47,011 bases of DNA from Flavobacterium flevense (GCF_900142775.1 NZ_FRCC01000017.1:1-47011), one strand, 5' to 3'; shown: positions 8,214 through 18,900, counted from the first letter of the stretch. The notes: a model not told the origin generated them from the letters alone. Numbers and translations: made by a program.

Positions 8214-9898
8214 TGAAAGCGACTAAAAAAAGAAATCTTAAATCAGTACTGATTACCATTGCAATTCTTTTATTGATCAACCTTGTAGGGAATTCGTTTT
8301 TTTATCGGTTTGATTTAACTAAGGATCATCGGTATACATTATCCGAAACTTCATTAAACATTATTGAACAGGTACAGGAACCACTTTCGATAAAAATTTA
8401 TATGGAAGGCGATTTGCCTGCTGAATTCAAAAGATTACAACAGGAAACCCGAGAATTACTGGAAGAATTTCAGGCTTATAATTCGAATATAAATTTCGAA
8501 TTTGTCAATCCTTTAGAAAACGAAGAAGCCAGCATGGACAATATAAAAACTTTGTATATGAAAGGCCTGACTCCTGTAAACATTACCGTTGATGATAAAG
8601 GAAAGCAATCTCAGGCTATGGTTTTTCCGTGGGCAATTGCAGTTTACCACAATAAAGAAGTGAATATCCCGCTGTTAAAAAATATCATGGGCGCTTCTAC
8701 TACCGAAAAAGTAATTGGGTCAGTACAGCATTTAGAATATTCGATTGCTGATGCTTTGAATAAAGTAACCAAAGAAAAACAAAAAAAGATCGCGGTTATC
8801 AAAGGAAACGGAGAAATTCAGGATGTTTTTATTGCTAAATTTTTACTGCAAGTAAAAGAAAGCTACCACATTGGTCCATTCACTTTGGATTCTGTTGCTA
8901 AAAGTCCTGTTCCGAGTTTAGAAGCTTTAAAAAAATACGACTTGGCTATCATTGCCAAACCAACTCAGGCTTTCACCGATGCCGAAAAACAAGTCTTGGA
9001 TCAGTTTATTATAAACGGAGGAAAAACAATTTGGTTACTGGATCAGGTTGCTGTAGAAATGGATAGTTTATACAATGCTTCAGGAGCTACATTTGCTTTT
9101 CCAAGAGATTTGAATTTAAACGATATGTTCTTTAAGTACGGAATCAGAATCAATCCTGATATTGTAAAAGATGAACAGGGAAGTCCAATAAAACTGGCGA
9201 CTGGCGAACAAGGAAGCGCTACGCAATACCAAACATTCAACTGGAAATTTGCACCACTGGTTTATCCGGAGAGCCAGCATCCGATTGTAAAAAATCTGGG
9301 TGGGATTAAATTTGATTTTGCCAATCCGATTGACACTCTGAAAAACGGAATCAAAAAAACGGTTTTACTACAATCCTCTCAATATTCTAAAAAAGTGGGA
9401 ACACCGGCCGAAATCAATCTGAATATCGTAGCCGAAGAAACCAGCCCGAATCATTACATTAATACCGGATACATGCCAATGGCAGTTTTACTCGAAGGTA
9501 ACTTCAAGTCGGTATTTCAAAACCGGGTTTTAGCTTTCGATCAAAATAATTTTGAAGCTACAGGAAAGAGCGCTAAAATGATTGTCATTTCAGATGGTGA
9601 TGTCATCAAAAATCAACTGGATAAAAATTACGAACCTGTAGAATTAGGTTTTGATCAACGCTCCGGAAATTTATATGATAACAAAGATTTTCTGCTCAAT
9701 TGCGTCAATTATTTATTGGATGATACGGGACTTATTAACATTCGATCTAAGGATTTAGATTTGCCTTTATTGGATAAAGAGAAAGTTTATGAAAATTATA
9801 CCCGAACACAAGTCTTAACTATCGGGCTTCCAATCCTAATTTTAGGGATTTTTGGAGTTGCATTTGGCTTTCTGAGAAAACGCAAATACAGTCGATAG
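8213..9898 (+). CDS. gldG: Gliding motility-associated ABC transporter substrate-binding protein GldG
   Basis: GldG is the partner of the GldF permease. The 561-residue protein has an N-terminal membrane anchor (about residues 12-32), a long extracytoplasmic region of the ABC-type uncharacterised transport (DUF7088/GldG) type starting at SFFYRFDLTKDHRYTLSE, and a C-terminal membrane helix (about 533-555) ending in a short basic tail. This anchored two-helix layout is typical of GldG. It is coupled to gldF by a one-base overlap. Its physiological substrate is not established. Confidence 0.92.
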   Translation: MKATKKRNLKSVLITIAILLLINLVGNSFFYRFDLTKDHRYTLSETSLNIIEQVQEPLSIKIYMEGDLPAEFKRLQQETRELLEEFQAYNSNINFEFVNPLENEEASMDNIKTLYMKGLTPVNITVDDKGKQSQAMVFPWAIAVYHNKEVNIPLLKNIMGASTTEKVIGSVQHLEYSIADALNKVTKEKQKKIAVIKGNGEIQDVFIAKFLLQVKESYHIGPFTLDSVAKSPVPSLEALKKYDLAIIAKPTQAFTDAEKQVLDQFIINGGKTIWLLDQVAVEMDSLYNASGATFAFPRDLNLNDMFFKYGIRINPDIVKDEQGSPIKLATGEQGSATQYQTFNWKFAPLVYPESQHPIVKNLGGIKFDFANPIDTLKNGIKKTVLLQSSQYSKKVGTPAEINLNIVAEETSPNHYINTGYMPMAVLLEGNFKSVFQNRVLAFDQNNFEATGKSAKMIVISDGDVIKNQLDKNYEPVELGFDQRSGNLYDNKDFLLNCVNYLLDDTGLINIRSKDLDLPLLDKEKVYENYTRTQVLTIGLPILILGIFGVAFGFLRKRKYSR

Positions 9899-9938
9899 AT
9901 GTTAATAAAAATTTTTCAAAACTAGATTTGTTTACGAT

Positions 9939-10022
9939 ATATTTGTAGAAATGTATCTTTTACTAATTTTAAAAAAAGATACTTAAAAAATAAGACAAAA
10001 CAGCTGAAATCGCCCTGTTTTC
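9939..10022 (+). promoter_or_regulatory. dnaN promoter element and structured leader
   Basis: TATATTTG (9939-9946) matches the Bacteroidota -7 element. It is followed by a leader of about 130 bases with two hairpins: arms 9954-9962 and 9975-9983 (GTATCTTTT/AAAAGATAC, 12-base loop), and arms 9998-10004 and 10016-10022 (AAAACAG/CTGTTTT). No good -33 TTG was found at the usual spacing. The leader encodes nothing obvious. Confidence 0.45.
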
Positions 10023-10076
10023 AAACAAGAATAATGGCGGTACCAAATTCCAATAAAAAACAAATATAATCTTCAT

Positions 10077-11195
10077 ATGAAATTTATAGTATCGAGTTCG
10101 TACTTATTAAAGCAATTACAAGTTTTAGGAAGTGTTATCAACAGCAGCAATACGTTGCCTATTCTGGACAACTTCTTATTTGAATTAGACAATAACGAAT
10201 TAACCGTTTCTGCTTCTGATTTAGAAACAACCATGTCTGCTACTTTAGCCATCGATTCTACTAGCCAGGGAAGTGTTGCTGTACAGGCAAAATTGCTTTT
10301 GGAAATCCTAAAAACATTTCCGGAACAACCTTTGACTTTTACAGTTGAAGAAAATAACACGATAGAAATTAGTTCTAATTCAGGAAAATATGCTTTAGCC
10401 TATGCTCCGGGAGAAGAATTTCCTAAAGCCGTAAACTTAGAGGAACCATCAGTAACCTTAGTTCCTGCTGATGTATTAGCCACTGCGGTAAGTAAAACTA
10501 TTTTTGCTGCCGGAAATGATGATTTGCGTCCGGTAATGTCAGGAGTATTTTTTCAGTTTTCTCCGCAAGGTTTGACTTTTGTAGCAACAGATGCTCATAA
10601 ATTAGTTAAATATGCCCGTACAGATGTTACTGCTTCTCAGGTAGCTGATTTTATCATGCCTAAAAAACCATTGACTATTTTAAAAAATATTCTGTCCACA
10701 TCAGATGCTGAAGTAAAAATTGAATACAATGATTCGAATGCTACTTTTTCTTTCGATAATTATGTTTTAATGTGTCGCCTGATTGACGGAAAATATCCAA
10801 ACTATGAGGCGGTAATACCAAAAGAGAATCCAAACAAATTAATGATTGACCGCGCTCAGTTTTTGAGTTCTGTACGTCGTGTGGCGATTTTCTCTAACAA
10901 AACTACGCATCAGATTCGTTTGAAAATTGCAGGTGCTGAATTGAATGTTTCTGCTGAAGATATTGATTATTCTAATAAAGCAGAAGAAAGACTGACTTGT
11001 GATTATCAGGGAGACGATATGCAAATAGGATACAATTCCCGTTTTCTGACTGAAATGCTGACTAACTTACAATCAGACATGATCATGCTTGAAATGTCAT
11101 TGCCTAACCGTGCCGGAATATTAACTCCTGTAGACGGATTAGAAGACGGCGAAACAGTAACGATGCTTGTTATGCCAGTTATGCTGAATAGTTAA
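10077..11195 (+). CDS. dnaN: DNA polymerase III subunit beta (sliding clamp)
   Basis: DnaN is the dimeric ring clamp that holds the replicative polymerase on DNA. The 372-residue length is normal. Recognisable segments are LGSVINSSNTLPILDNFLFE in domain 1, AGNDDLRPVMSGVFFQ at the start of domain 2, TDAHKLVKY, MPKKPL, IDGKYPNYEAVIP, SNKTTHQIRL, and the C-terminal VMPVMLNS, equivalent to the usual MPMR-type end. The gene stands alone here, without dnaA or recF, as is common in Flavobacteriia. A structured leader precedes it and an intrinsic terminator follows. Confidence 0.96.
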   Translation: MKFIVSSSYLLKQLQVLGSVINSSNTLPILDNFLFELDNNELTVSASDLETTMSATLAIDSTSQGSVAVQAKLLLEILKTFPEQPLTFTVEENNTIEISSNSGKYALAYAPGEEFPKAVNLEEPSVTLVPADVLATAVSKTIFAAGNDDLRPVMSGVFFQFSPQGLTFVATDAHKLVKYARTDVTASQVADFIMPKKPLTILKNILSTSDAEVKIEYNDSNATFSFDNYVLMCRLIDGKYPNYEAVIPKENPNKLMIDRAQFLSSVRRVAIFSNKTTHQIRLKIAGAELNVSAEDIDYSNKAEERLTCDYQGDDMQIGYNSRFLTEMLTNLQSDMIMLEMSLPNRAGILTPVDGLEDGETVTMLVMPVMLNS

Positions 11196-11282
11196 GAATA
11201 TTGCATTTTTTTTAGGATAAAATTTTTGATATTCAATTTTTATACTTACTATTGCACTATTAACCAACCATTTTTTATATTT

Positions 11283-11323
11283 AAAAAAACCGCGAATCCA
11301 TTAGGTAAGCGGTTTTTTTTTTT
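11283..11323 (+). terminator. Intrinsic terminator downstream of dnaN
   Basis: The stem AAAAAAACCGC (11283-11293) pairs with GCGGTTTTTTT (11309-11319) across a 15-base loop, and the T run continues to 11323. It lies about 90 bases after the dnaN stop codon. The A run on the other side may also serve the convergent MutS-like gene. Confidence 0.8.
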
Positions 11324-11458
11324 GATTATTAGCCAAAGAATAACAAATTGTTTAAGAATACATTTTTTATAAATCACACTTCTTAAAAGTCTGATTTGAG
11401 AAATTTAATCTCAAATACATCAATATTAAAAAGCATTCGTGAATTCGTGGCTGAAAAT

Positions 11459-13231
11459 TTAAATAATCTCCATTTTTTTCATTAAGAAAGTAGCGCTTTT
11501 GTTGCGGCACACTCCTGCCCTTAGTTTGTAATCAAAGTACAATTCGTCGTCTTTTATTTCCACCTCAAAGCAATTATTAGTTAAAACAGCCGGATAATCA
11601 TTAGTAGTTAAGCAAACTTCAATATCGTGTGTTGCAATGGCGCCAATTGCTTTTTTAGTAATTACTTTTTTCAGTACTTCGATGGTACCGTTTCGTTTAT
11701 CATCTGAATTTGTTCCTCTTAAAATTTCGTCCAGTAAAACAAATGCCGGCTGTTGTTCTAAAGCATCCATAATTTGCTTCAAGCGTTTGATTTCGGCAAA
11801 AAAGTAGGATTCACTATCCGATAAAGAATCCGATAATCGCATGGATACTAAAACCGGCAAAGGATGCACATGAGCCTCAGTGGCACAAACTACTGATCCC
11901 ATTCCTGCCAAAACCATATTTATCCCTAAGCTTCGTAAAAACGTACTTTTCCCGGACATATTTGATCCTGTCAAAATCATAAACGATTGTGGATGAAAAT
12001 ACAGCTCATTCCCTACTCTGGTTTCCGGATTTAGCAAAGGATGACTGAGATCAGAAAAATTAATTTTATAATCAGTATTCAATTCCGGGAACACAAAATC
12101 AGGATTATTATAAGAGAAATTAGCTAAACTATTCAATTTTTCGAATTCGCCAATTACAATTAACCAATCTTCAAGAGCTTCAGCATGTTCTTTTTTCCAT
12201 TGTAATAATGCTTTTAAAACATGGATATTAAACAAGAATGTTCCATTGAATAAAGTGGCCGTAAATAAATTGGCAATAGCATCATTTCTGGAAAATAATT
12301 CGGATAATTTTTTCAAGTGAATACTGGCGTTTTCGGTTTTGAATTTTAGTTTTTGCTGCAAATCCAAAAGCCTTTTAGATACAAATTGCTCTGTTTCTAT
12401 TTTCTCCAGCAACATGCCATATTGTCCAATTAATTTATCAATATTATCTGAATTAGCTATTTCTAATTGAATTCGTTTAAAAAAGCGACCCAGAACCATT
12501 AAATTCAAAACAAACAAATAGGACAAACAACTCAGTAAAAAAAGATTAGAAGTAAGCAAATAACTTATAAAAATTACAACAAAAAACAACGGACTTGCAT
12601 ACGAAAAAAACACCAGCCATTTAGGCAAAGACTCACTATTAAAAGTACTCCATTGCAATAATGTCTTATAACTGGATTCGCTATCATTAGTTACTTTGGC
12701 GAAAGCCAAAAACTCCTGACGCCAGTCTAATTTTTGACTCAATTCGGCAATAGCTTCTTGATTAGACAGAATTTCATCATTGTCCGATTTATGCAATAAG
12801 GTAGTTGCTAATGTTTTTTTTCCTATAAAAGTGGCGCTTCGATTAAGATGCTGAAACAAAGAATGATTGCCAAAAATATCCAAATCATACGCATACGGAT
12901 GCTGAAAATCCTGAAATTCTTCTCCGTTTTCAAAAGGAATTGTTTTTCTTTCGAGAAAACTAATTTCATCAGTATTAATGGCTAATAAGGCTTGGTTAAT
13001 TTTGCGTTTGAACTGCAATTTCGAATGAATTCGCATCAATATAATGAAAGATGCAAAAAATAATCCCGCTAAAAAAAGTAAAGCAATTGCTGAATTTTGA
13101 AAATAATAATACAACAAAACTATAAACAGAATAATGCTCAGCAGCCTCAGCAAACTGACGGTATTGTACTTTGTATTGATTTTGCTTAATTCGGTGGTAA
13201 AAAAATCGGCTTTGGACTTGTAACTATTCAT
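11459..13231 (-). CDS. Membrane-anchored MutS-like ATPase
   Basis: This 590-residue protein is related to the MutS ATPase core but lacks the N-terminal mismatch-recognition domain. Two membrane-helix pairs are visible in the N-terminal half, at about residues 26-66 and 205-250. A helical lever/clamp-like part follows, then the MutS domain V ATPase with LTGSNMSGKSTFLRS (Walker A, about 417-431), VLLDEILRGTNSDDK (Walker B) and ATHD (His switch). It is probably an inner-membrane ATPase; a role in mismatch repair is doubtful because the mismatch-binding FxE motif is missing. It is monocistronic and convergent with dnaN. Confidence 0.82.
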   Translation of the reverse strand: MNSYKSKADFFTTELSKINTKYNTVSLLRLLSIILFIVLLYYYFQNSAIALLFLAGLFFASFIILMRIHSKLQFKRKINQALLAINTDEISFLERKTIPFENGEEFQDFQHPYAYDLDIFGNHSLFQHLNRSATFIGKKTLATTLLHKSDNDEILSNQEAIAELSQKLDWRQEFLAFAKVTNDSESSYKTLLQWSTFNSESLPKWLVFFSYASPLFFVVIFISYLLTSNLFLLSCLSYLFVLNLMVLGRFFKRIQLEIANSDNIDKLIGQYGMLLEKIETEQFVSKRLLDLQQKLKFKTENASIHLKKLSELFSRNDAIANLFTATLFNGTFLFNIHVLKALLQWKKEHAEALEDWLIVIGEFEKLNSLANFSYNNPDFVFPELNTDYKINFSDLSHPLLNPETRVGNELYFHPQSFMILTGSNMSGKSTFLRSLGINMVLAGMGSVVCATEAHVHPLPVLVSMRLSDSLSDSESYFFAEIKRLKQIMDALEQQPAFVLLDEILRGTNSDDKRNGTIEVLKKVITKKAIGAIATHDIEVCLTTNDYPAVLTNNCFEVEIKDDELYFDYKLRAGVCRNKSATFLMKKMEII

Positions 13232-13304
13232 AATGTATCAAATGAAATACAAATATAAACCAAGCTCAGTCTCTAATTAGCCAATTTTAAATTTAATCTG
13301 TAAA

Positions 13305-14138
13305 TTATTTGATAGGAATTGCTAAAATAGGAATATCAAATTGTGCCGCATAATCCTGCGTAAGACTGTGGTGAAATAAATTTTCGAAAAAATTTCGCTT
13401 GTAAGTCAGCATCGTCAAAATAGAAATTTGTTTAAACAGAATAAAATCCATAATGCTTTCTTTTACCTCATCACTGTAAATAACACTAAATTCTACAGGT
13501 TCATCGGCAAATTCTGCTTCCCATTCTTTCATTGTTTCTTTCTTCACATCCGAATAACTGGTTTTGACATATACCAGTTTGACTTTAGCTTTCATTTTTT
13601 TTGCAATTTCCAGTACTTCTCTCAACGCCGCTTTGTCTTTAGGTCTGTATCGGGTGGTGAAAGCAATATTTTTAACCGATTTATAGTGTGATTGTACAGG
13701 AATACTTAGCACCGGAATAGAAACATCCGAAATAACATCGGTAGTGTGGGTTCCCAAAAACAATTTAGACCAGCCCGAAGCTCCTTCGGTTCCCATAACA
13801 ATATAATCAATACGGTCTTCCTGAATGGTTTTTTCAATATTATGTAATAAACCTCCGTCCATCAATCGATGGGTCATTTTAATAGCACCTAAATTGCGTT
13901 TTTGTGCAATGGCATGAAGTTTAGGCAATTCATCTTTAAACATTTCAAACTGACTCAATTCTACTGATTCGTATATAATCATGTAGTTTTCAGGAAAATA
14001 CTGGTTATCAAACACCGGCAAATCAAAAGTATGCAACAATACTAACTCACCGTCAATACTATTGGCAAACTCTAAAGCATGTACAAATGCATTGGTTGCC
14101 GCTTCAGAAAAATCGGTAGGAAATAAGATGCGTTTCAT
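13305..14138 (-). CDS. Tandem universal stress protein (UspA)
   Basis: This 277-residue protein has two Usp domains in tandem. Domain 1 starts with RILFPTDFSEAA and carries IVMGTEGASGWSKLFLGTHT, the G-x2-G-x9-G(S/T) type ATP-binding motif, around residues 113-132. Domain 2 (from about residue 155) keeps the fold but its ATP motif is eroded (MLTYKRNFFENLFHHS), suggesting it does not bind ATP. Such proteins respond to starvation or other stress in the cytoplasm. It is a single gene, divergent from mnmE. Confidence 0.88.
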   Translation of the reverse strand: MKRILFPTDFSEAATNAFVHALEFANSIDGELVLLHTFDLPVFDNQYFPENYMIIYESVELSQFEMFKDELPKLHAIAQKRNLGAIKMTHRLMDGGLLHNIEKTIQEDRIDYIVMGTEGASGWSKLFLGTHTTDVISDVSIPVLSIPVQSHYKSVKNIAFTTRYRPKDKAALREVLEIAKKMKAKVKLVYVKTSYSDVKKETMKEWEAEFADEPVEFSVIYSDEVKESIMDFILFKQISILTMLTYKRNFFENLFHHSLTQDYAAQFDIPILAIPIK

Positions 14139-14221
14139 TTTAAATGACTTTTAAAAGTAAACATTCAGTAACAGAATAAAGATACGATTTTAACGCTTTA
14201 ATTCCCAAAAAATTGTGGTTT

Positions 14222-14229
14222 TATATTTG
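14222..14229 (+). promoter_or_regulatory. -7 promoter element upstream of mnmE
   Basis: TATATTTG matches TAnnTTTG and lies 56 bases before the chosen mnmE start. It falls inside the longer open frame that begins at 14213, which argues against that upstream start. No convincing -33 element was seen. Confidence 0.4.
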
Positions 14230-14284
14230 TTGTTTCTACAATACTTGGGTAGATTTAGTACCTTTACAGCCAATAATTAAGAAA

Positions 14285-15688
14285 ATGCTAAACAACGATT
14301 CTATAGTAGCACTGGCAACAGCTTCCGGTGCAGGCGCCATAGCAATTATCCGTATTTCAGGTCAGGATGCGATAGTGATTGCCAATTCGGTATTTAAATC
14401 CGTCAAAAACAAAGATCTGACTAAACAAAAAACACATAGTTTACATTTAGGACATATTGTTGACGACAATAAAACGCTGGATCAGGTATTAGTTTCTGTT
14501 TTTAAAGGTTCAAATTCTTATACTGGCGAAAATACCGTTGAAATTTCCTGTCATGGCTCTACTTATATCCAGCAGCAAATTATTCAGTTATTGCTTCGAA
14601 AAGGCTGTCGCATGGCCGATGCAGGAGAATTTACACTGAGAGCTTTCTTAAACGGAAAACTCGATTTATCACAAGCCGAAGCCGTAGCCGATTTAATTGC
14701 GTCTGATAATGAAGCGTCACACCAAATTGCAATGCAGCAAATGCGCGGTGGATTTTCGAATGAAATTGCTAAACTGAGAGAGGAATTATTAAATTTTGCT
14801 TCTTTAATCGAATTAGAATTAGACTTTGCCGAAGAAGATGTAGAGTTTGCCGACAGAACCCAATTTAACGAACTGATTAACCGAATCGAGTTTGTACTGA
14901 AACGTTTAGTAGATTCTTTTGCGATAGGAAACGTCATCAAAAACGGAATTCCTGTGGCCATTGTGGGTGAACCAAACGTAGGGAAATCAACTCTTCTGAA
15001 TGCTTTGCTGAATGAAGAACGCGCCATTGTTTCGGACATTGCTGGGACAACACGCGATACCATCGAAGACGAATTAGTTATTGGCGGAATTGGTTTTAGA
15101 TTCATCGATACTGCCGGAATTCGCGAAACTAAAGATTATGTAGAAAGCATTGGAATCAAGAAGACTTTCGAAAAAATGGAACAGGCACAAGTAGTTCTTT
15201 ATTTAGTTGACAGTTATGAGTTGTCGGTGGTGAGCCTGGAAGCATTAAAAATTGAGATTGAAAAAGTTAAAAACCAATTTCCCTTAAAACCACTTTTGAT
15301 TGTCATCAATAAAATGGATTTACTTTCAGAAGAAAAGATTAAATTAATTGAAACACAACTCACAACTGATAACACCCAACTCCAATTCATTTCCGCTAAA
15401 AACAAAATAGGAATTGATGATTTAAAAAATGAACTCTTATCTTTTGTTAACACAGGTGCTTTACGTAATAACGAGACAATTGTTACTAATACGCGTCATT
15501 ATGACTCCTTACTAAAAGCCTTAGACGAAATACAAAAAGTAAAATACGGTCTGGAAACTAATCTTTCCAGTGACCTGATGGCATTAGATATCCGTGAAGC
15601 CTTATACCACTTCGGAACCATCACAGGGCAGGTTACAAACGACGAATTACTGGGGAATATTTTTGCTAATTTTTGTATCGGGAAGTAA
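14285..15688 (+). CDS. mnmE: tRNA uridine-5-carboxymethylaminomethyl modification GTPase MnmE
   Basis: MnmE, with MnmG, modifies the wobble uridine (cmnm5U/nm5U) of several tRNAs. The start at 14285 gives 467 residues and begins MLNNDSIVALATASG, the normal MnmE N-terminus; the 24 extra residues encoded from 14213 are unlike the family and overlap a promoter element. Present are the N-terminal folate-binding domain, a helical domain, the G domain with GEPNVGKS (about 225-232), DIAGTTRDT, DTAG and NKMD, and the C-terminal FCIGK with the catalytic Cys. The last 18 coding bases look like the attachment site of the downstream island. Confidence 0.95.
   Translation: MLNNDSIVALATASGAGAIAIIRISGQDAIVIANSVFKSVKNKDLTKQKTHSLHLGHIVDDNKTLDQVLVSVFKGSNSYTGENTVEISCHGSTYIQQQIIQLLLRKGCRMADAGEFTLRAFLNGKLDLSQAEAVADLIASDNEASHQIAMQQMRGGFSNEIAKLREELLNFASLIELELDFAEEDVEFADRTQFNELINRIEFVLKRLVDSFAIGNVIKNGIPVAIVGEPNVGKSTLLNALLNEERAIVSDIAGTTRDTIEDELVIGGIGFRFIDTAGIRETKDYVESIGIKKTFEKMEQAQVVLYLVDSYELSVVSLEALKIEIEKVKNQFPLKPLLIVINKMDLLSEEKIKLIETQLTTDNTQLQFISAKNKIGIDDLKNELLSFVNTGALRNNETIVTNTRHYDSLLKALDEIQKVKYGLETNLSSDLMALDIREALYHFGTITGQVTNDELLGNIFANFCIGK
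15671..15688 (+). repeat. Putative attL at the 3' end of mnmE
   Basis: TTTTGTATCGGGAAGTAA encodes FCIGK plus stop of mnmE. It is repeated in the same orientation as TATTGTATCAGGAAATAA at 28423-28440 (15 of 18 identical; 15 of 17 over TTGTATC-GGAA-TAAA). The mnmE/trmE 3' end is the known attachment site of SGI1-type genomic islands, and this makes a good candidate direct repeat. Integration restores the mnmE end, so the gene stays intact. Confidence 0.6.
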
Positions 15689-15702
15689 AAGTACTTTACT
15701 TA

Positions 15703-15918
15703 AGTTTCTTTAACTTTCTAATAGCTTACTACCATTGATTTAGATGTATTTTAACTTTCTTATATTAATTCAATCAGAATCAATTGTTTTTACAAAATTA
15801 ATATAAATACCCATCCCTTTTAAACTATGCAATTAGTTAAAGATTATTTGTGAATTTCATAAATATCCCTACTACTGTAAAAATTAATTCAAGTTTCCTT
15901 TACTTTCTTTTACTTTCT
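15703..15918 (+). repeat. Direct repeats TTTWACTTTCT upstream of hsdR
   Basis: TTTAACTTTCT occurs at 15709-15719 and 15750-15760, TTTACTTTCT at 15899-15908 and TTTTACTTTCT at 15908-15918. The longer contexts at 15703-15719 and 15892-15908 match at 15 of 17 bases. They fill the 284-base gap between mnmE and hsdR, which otherwise shows no gene, and could bind a regulator of the restriction operon. Low complexity makes this uncertain. Confidence 0.4.
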
Positions 15919-15972
15919 CTTCCAAAACACTTCAACATTTCTTACATTTACCGCTAAACATAAGAACGCTAC

Positions 15973-18900
15973 ATGAAGTTCAACGAAGATTCAAGAGTAA
16001 AAATACCTGCATTATTGCATTTAATAAGGTTAGGTTATCAATATATTCCACTTAAAGAACAAATTCGAATAGAAGAAAACAACATATTTTCTTCTATTTT
16101 TATTACTAAAATTTGTGAAATCAATAATATTTCAGAAGCAGAAGCTTTAAGAATATTAGACGAGATTAATCTCGAATTGGATTATGAAGACTTGGGTAAA
16201 AAATTCTATGAACGACTTACTTCAACCTCTGGAATTAAATTAATTGATTTTGATAAATTTGAAAACAATAGTTTTCATATCACAACTGAATTGACCTGCA
16301 AATCAGGTGACGAAGAATTTAGACCCGATATTACGGTTTTAATTAATGGAATGCCATTAGCTTTTATTGAAGTAAAAAAACCGCATAACAAGCAAGGTGT
16401 CATTGATGAACGCAATCGAATAAATACTCGGTTTAAAAACAAACACTTCAGACGATTTGCTAATATTTCCCAGTTATTAGTTTTTTCTAATAATATGGAA
16501 TATGAAGATGGGATTGTCGAGCCCATTTTTGGTGCTTTTTATGCCACTCCTTCTTACGATCAGGTCCATTTTAATTATTTCAGGGAAGACCGAGATTATC
16601 CCGTAAAACAACATTTAGAAAGTATTCCCGAAAATTTGGAAAATGCATTATTGAAAGATAATAACCTGATGGTTATCAAACATTCTCCTGAATACATAAC
16701 CAATAAGCAAGACAATACACCAACTAACAGAATCCTTACTTCTCTGTTCAGTAAGGAACGATTACAATTTATTTTAAAATATGCTATTGCTTATGTCGAG
16801 GAAGAAAACGCGGGTAAAATTTCACATCAGAAGCACATCATGCGTTATCCGCAGTTGTTTGCAACGCAAGCCATAGCCACAAAATTAGATCAGGGACAAA
16901 ACAAAGGTATTATCTGGCATACGCAAGGTTCTGGTAAAACAGCTCTGGCTTATTACAACGTAAAGCACCTAACAAATTACTTTGCCAAAAAACAAATCAT
17001 ACCTAAGTTCTACTTTATTGTGGATCGTATCGATTTGATGATTCAAGCTACTAGCGAATTTACCAATAGAGGTTTACAGGTAAAGCAAGTTAATTCAAAA
17101 CAAGATTTTATTACTGATTTAAAGGTTGTGGGCGCTATTCATAATGACAGCGGTGTTCCTGAAATTACAGTAGTCAATATTCAAAAATTTTCAGAAGATG
17201 CTACGGCTATCACAAACCTGGCTTATGACATCAACATACAACGAGTTTACTTTTTAGACGAAGCCCATCGAAGCTATAATCCGAAAGGAAATTATTTGGC
17301 CAATTTGATTAACTCCGATCGAAATGCGGTAATCATTGCTTTGACCGGAACACCATTATTAAAAGAAGTTGCCAAGGAATACGATTCAAAAATGTTGTTT
17401 GGTAATTATTTTCACAAATATTACTACAACATGTCTATCGCAGACGGTTATACTTTACGCCTGATACGGGAGCAAATTGAAGGTAACTTCAAGATGCAGA
17501 TGAAAGAAGTAATGGATGAAATTAAGATTTTGCAAGGCGATATCAGTACAAGAGCGATCTATGCACATCCTAAATTTTCCCAACCTCTGTTAGATTATAT
17601 CACTAAAGATTTAATCAAATTCAGGCATGATAACCAAGACCACTCTTTAGGTGGTTTGGTCGTTTGCGATTCAGCAGATCAAGCCAAAGAATTATTTAGT
17701 TTGTTCCAGGAAAAATATGGTGTACAAGAAACTGATGCCAGTATATTAATGGCTGCCGAACCTCCTGCCAAATATGGATTGAAAGAGGAGCCTCAATTGA
17801 CCGCCGCCCTAATTTTACATGATGAGAACGACAAATATATTCGTAAAGAACTAATTAAAGCGTATAAAAAATCCAAAGTAGATATTTTATTCGTTTACAA
17901 TATGTTACTGACTGGTTTTGATGCCAAACGTTTGAAAAAATTGTATTTAGCGCGTGTCATTCAGGATCATAATTTATTGCAAACCCTAACCCGTGTCAAT
18001 CGTCCTTATAAACACTACCAATATGGTTACGTCGTTGATTTTGCTGACATTTCTAAAGCTTTTGACCGTACCAACAAATTGTATTTTGATGAATTACAAG
18101 AACAATTGGGAGATGAAATGGAAATGTATTCCTACTTATTCAAAACCGAAGAAGAAATTCAACAGGAGATCAAAGAAATAAAAGAAACCTTATTTCACTA
18201 TGAAACCCAAAATAGGGAATTATTTTCACGGCAGATTGAACAGATTACTGATAAAACAGAGTTAGTTCGTTTAATAAAAGTCTTACGAACCGCAAAAGAA
18301 TTAAAAAATATCATTGCCCTAAATGGTTATGATGCATTAGATGGTATTGCCGATTTTGACATTTGGAATCGATTGTTATTAGAAGCGCAAAATCGTTTAA
18401 ATAATTTAAACTTTGTGGAAAGCATTGGTAATGAAGAGACTTCAAGAAACTTAATTAACACTGCACTTGAAGACATTATTTTTGAATTTATAAAAGTTGA
18501 TGAGAGTGAATTGGTTTTGGCAGATGAATTCAAAAACATCTTACGCAAGACCAGAGAATCACTGCAAAATAATTTTGACCAATACGATCCACAATTCGTA
18601 AGTTTGCGCGAAGAGCTGGAACGCATTTTCAAAAAGAAAAATTTGAGCGAAGTGACCCAAGCCGATATGATTGAAAACATGCATTTGTTGCAAAAAATAT
18701 ACGATCAGGCTAAAGAACTCAATCGGAAAAATGCTTTGTTGAAAGCAAAATATGAAAATGACGAGAAATATACCCGAATTCACAAACGCCTGAACGAAAA
18801 AGGCACGTTGAATGCCAAAGAAATGCAGTTACACAATGCCTTAATGCAAGTAAAACAACAAGTGGATGACAAGCTCGAAGGACAAGAAGACATGATTAAG

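Noticed and set aside
14213..14284. 24-residue N-terminal extension of MnmE
   Set aside because: The extra residues do not resemble MnmE, and the segment contains a -7 promoter element. The Met at 14285 gives the standard N-terminus.
14584..15105. 173-residue minus-strand open frame within mnmE, and similar shadows inside hsdR, GH2 and GH3
   Set aside because: They lie entirely antisense to strongly supported genes, have Ser-rich or low-complexity composition and no domain.
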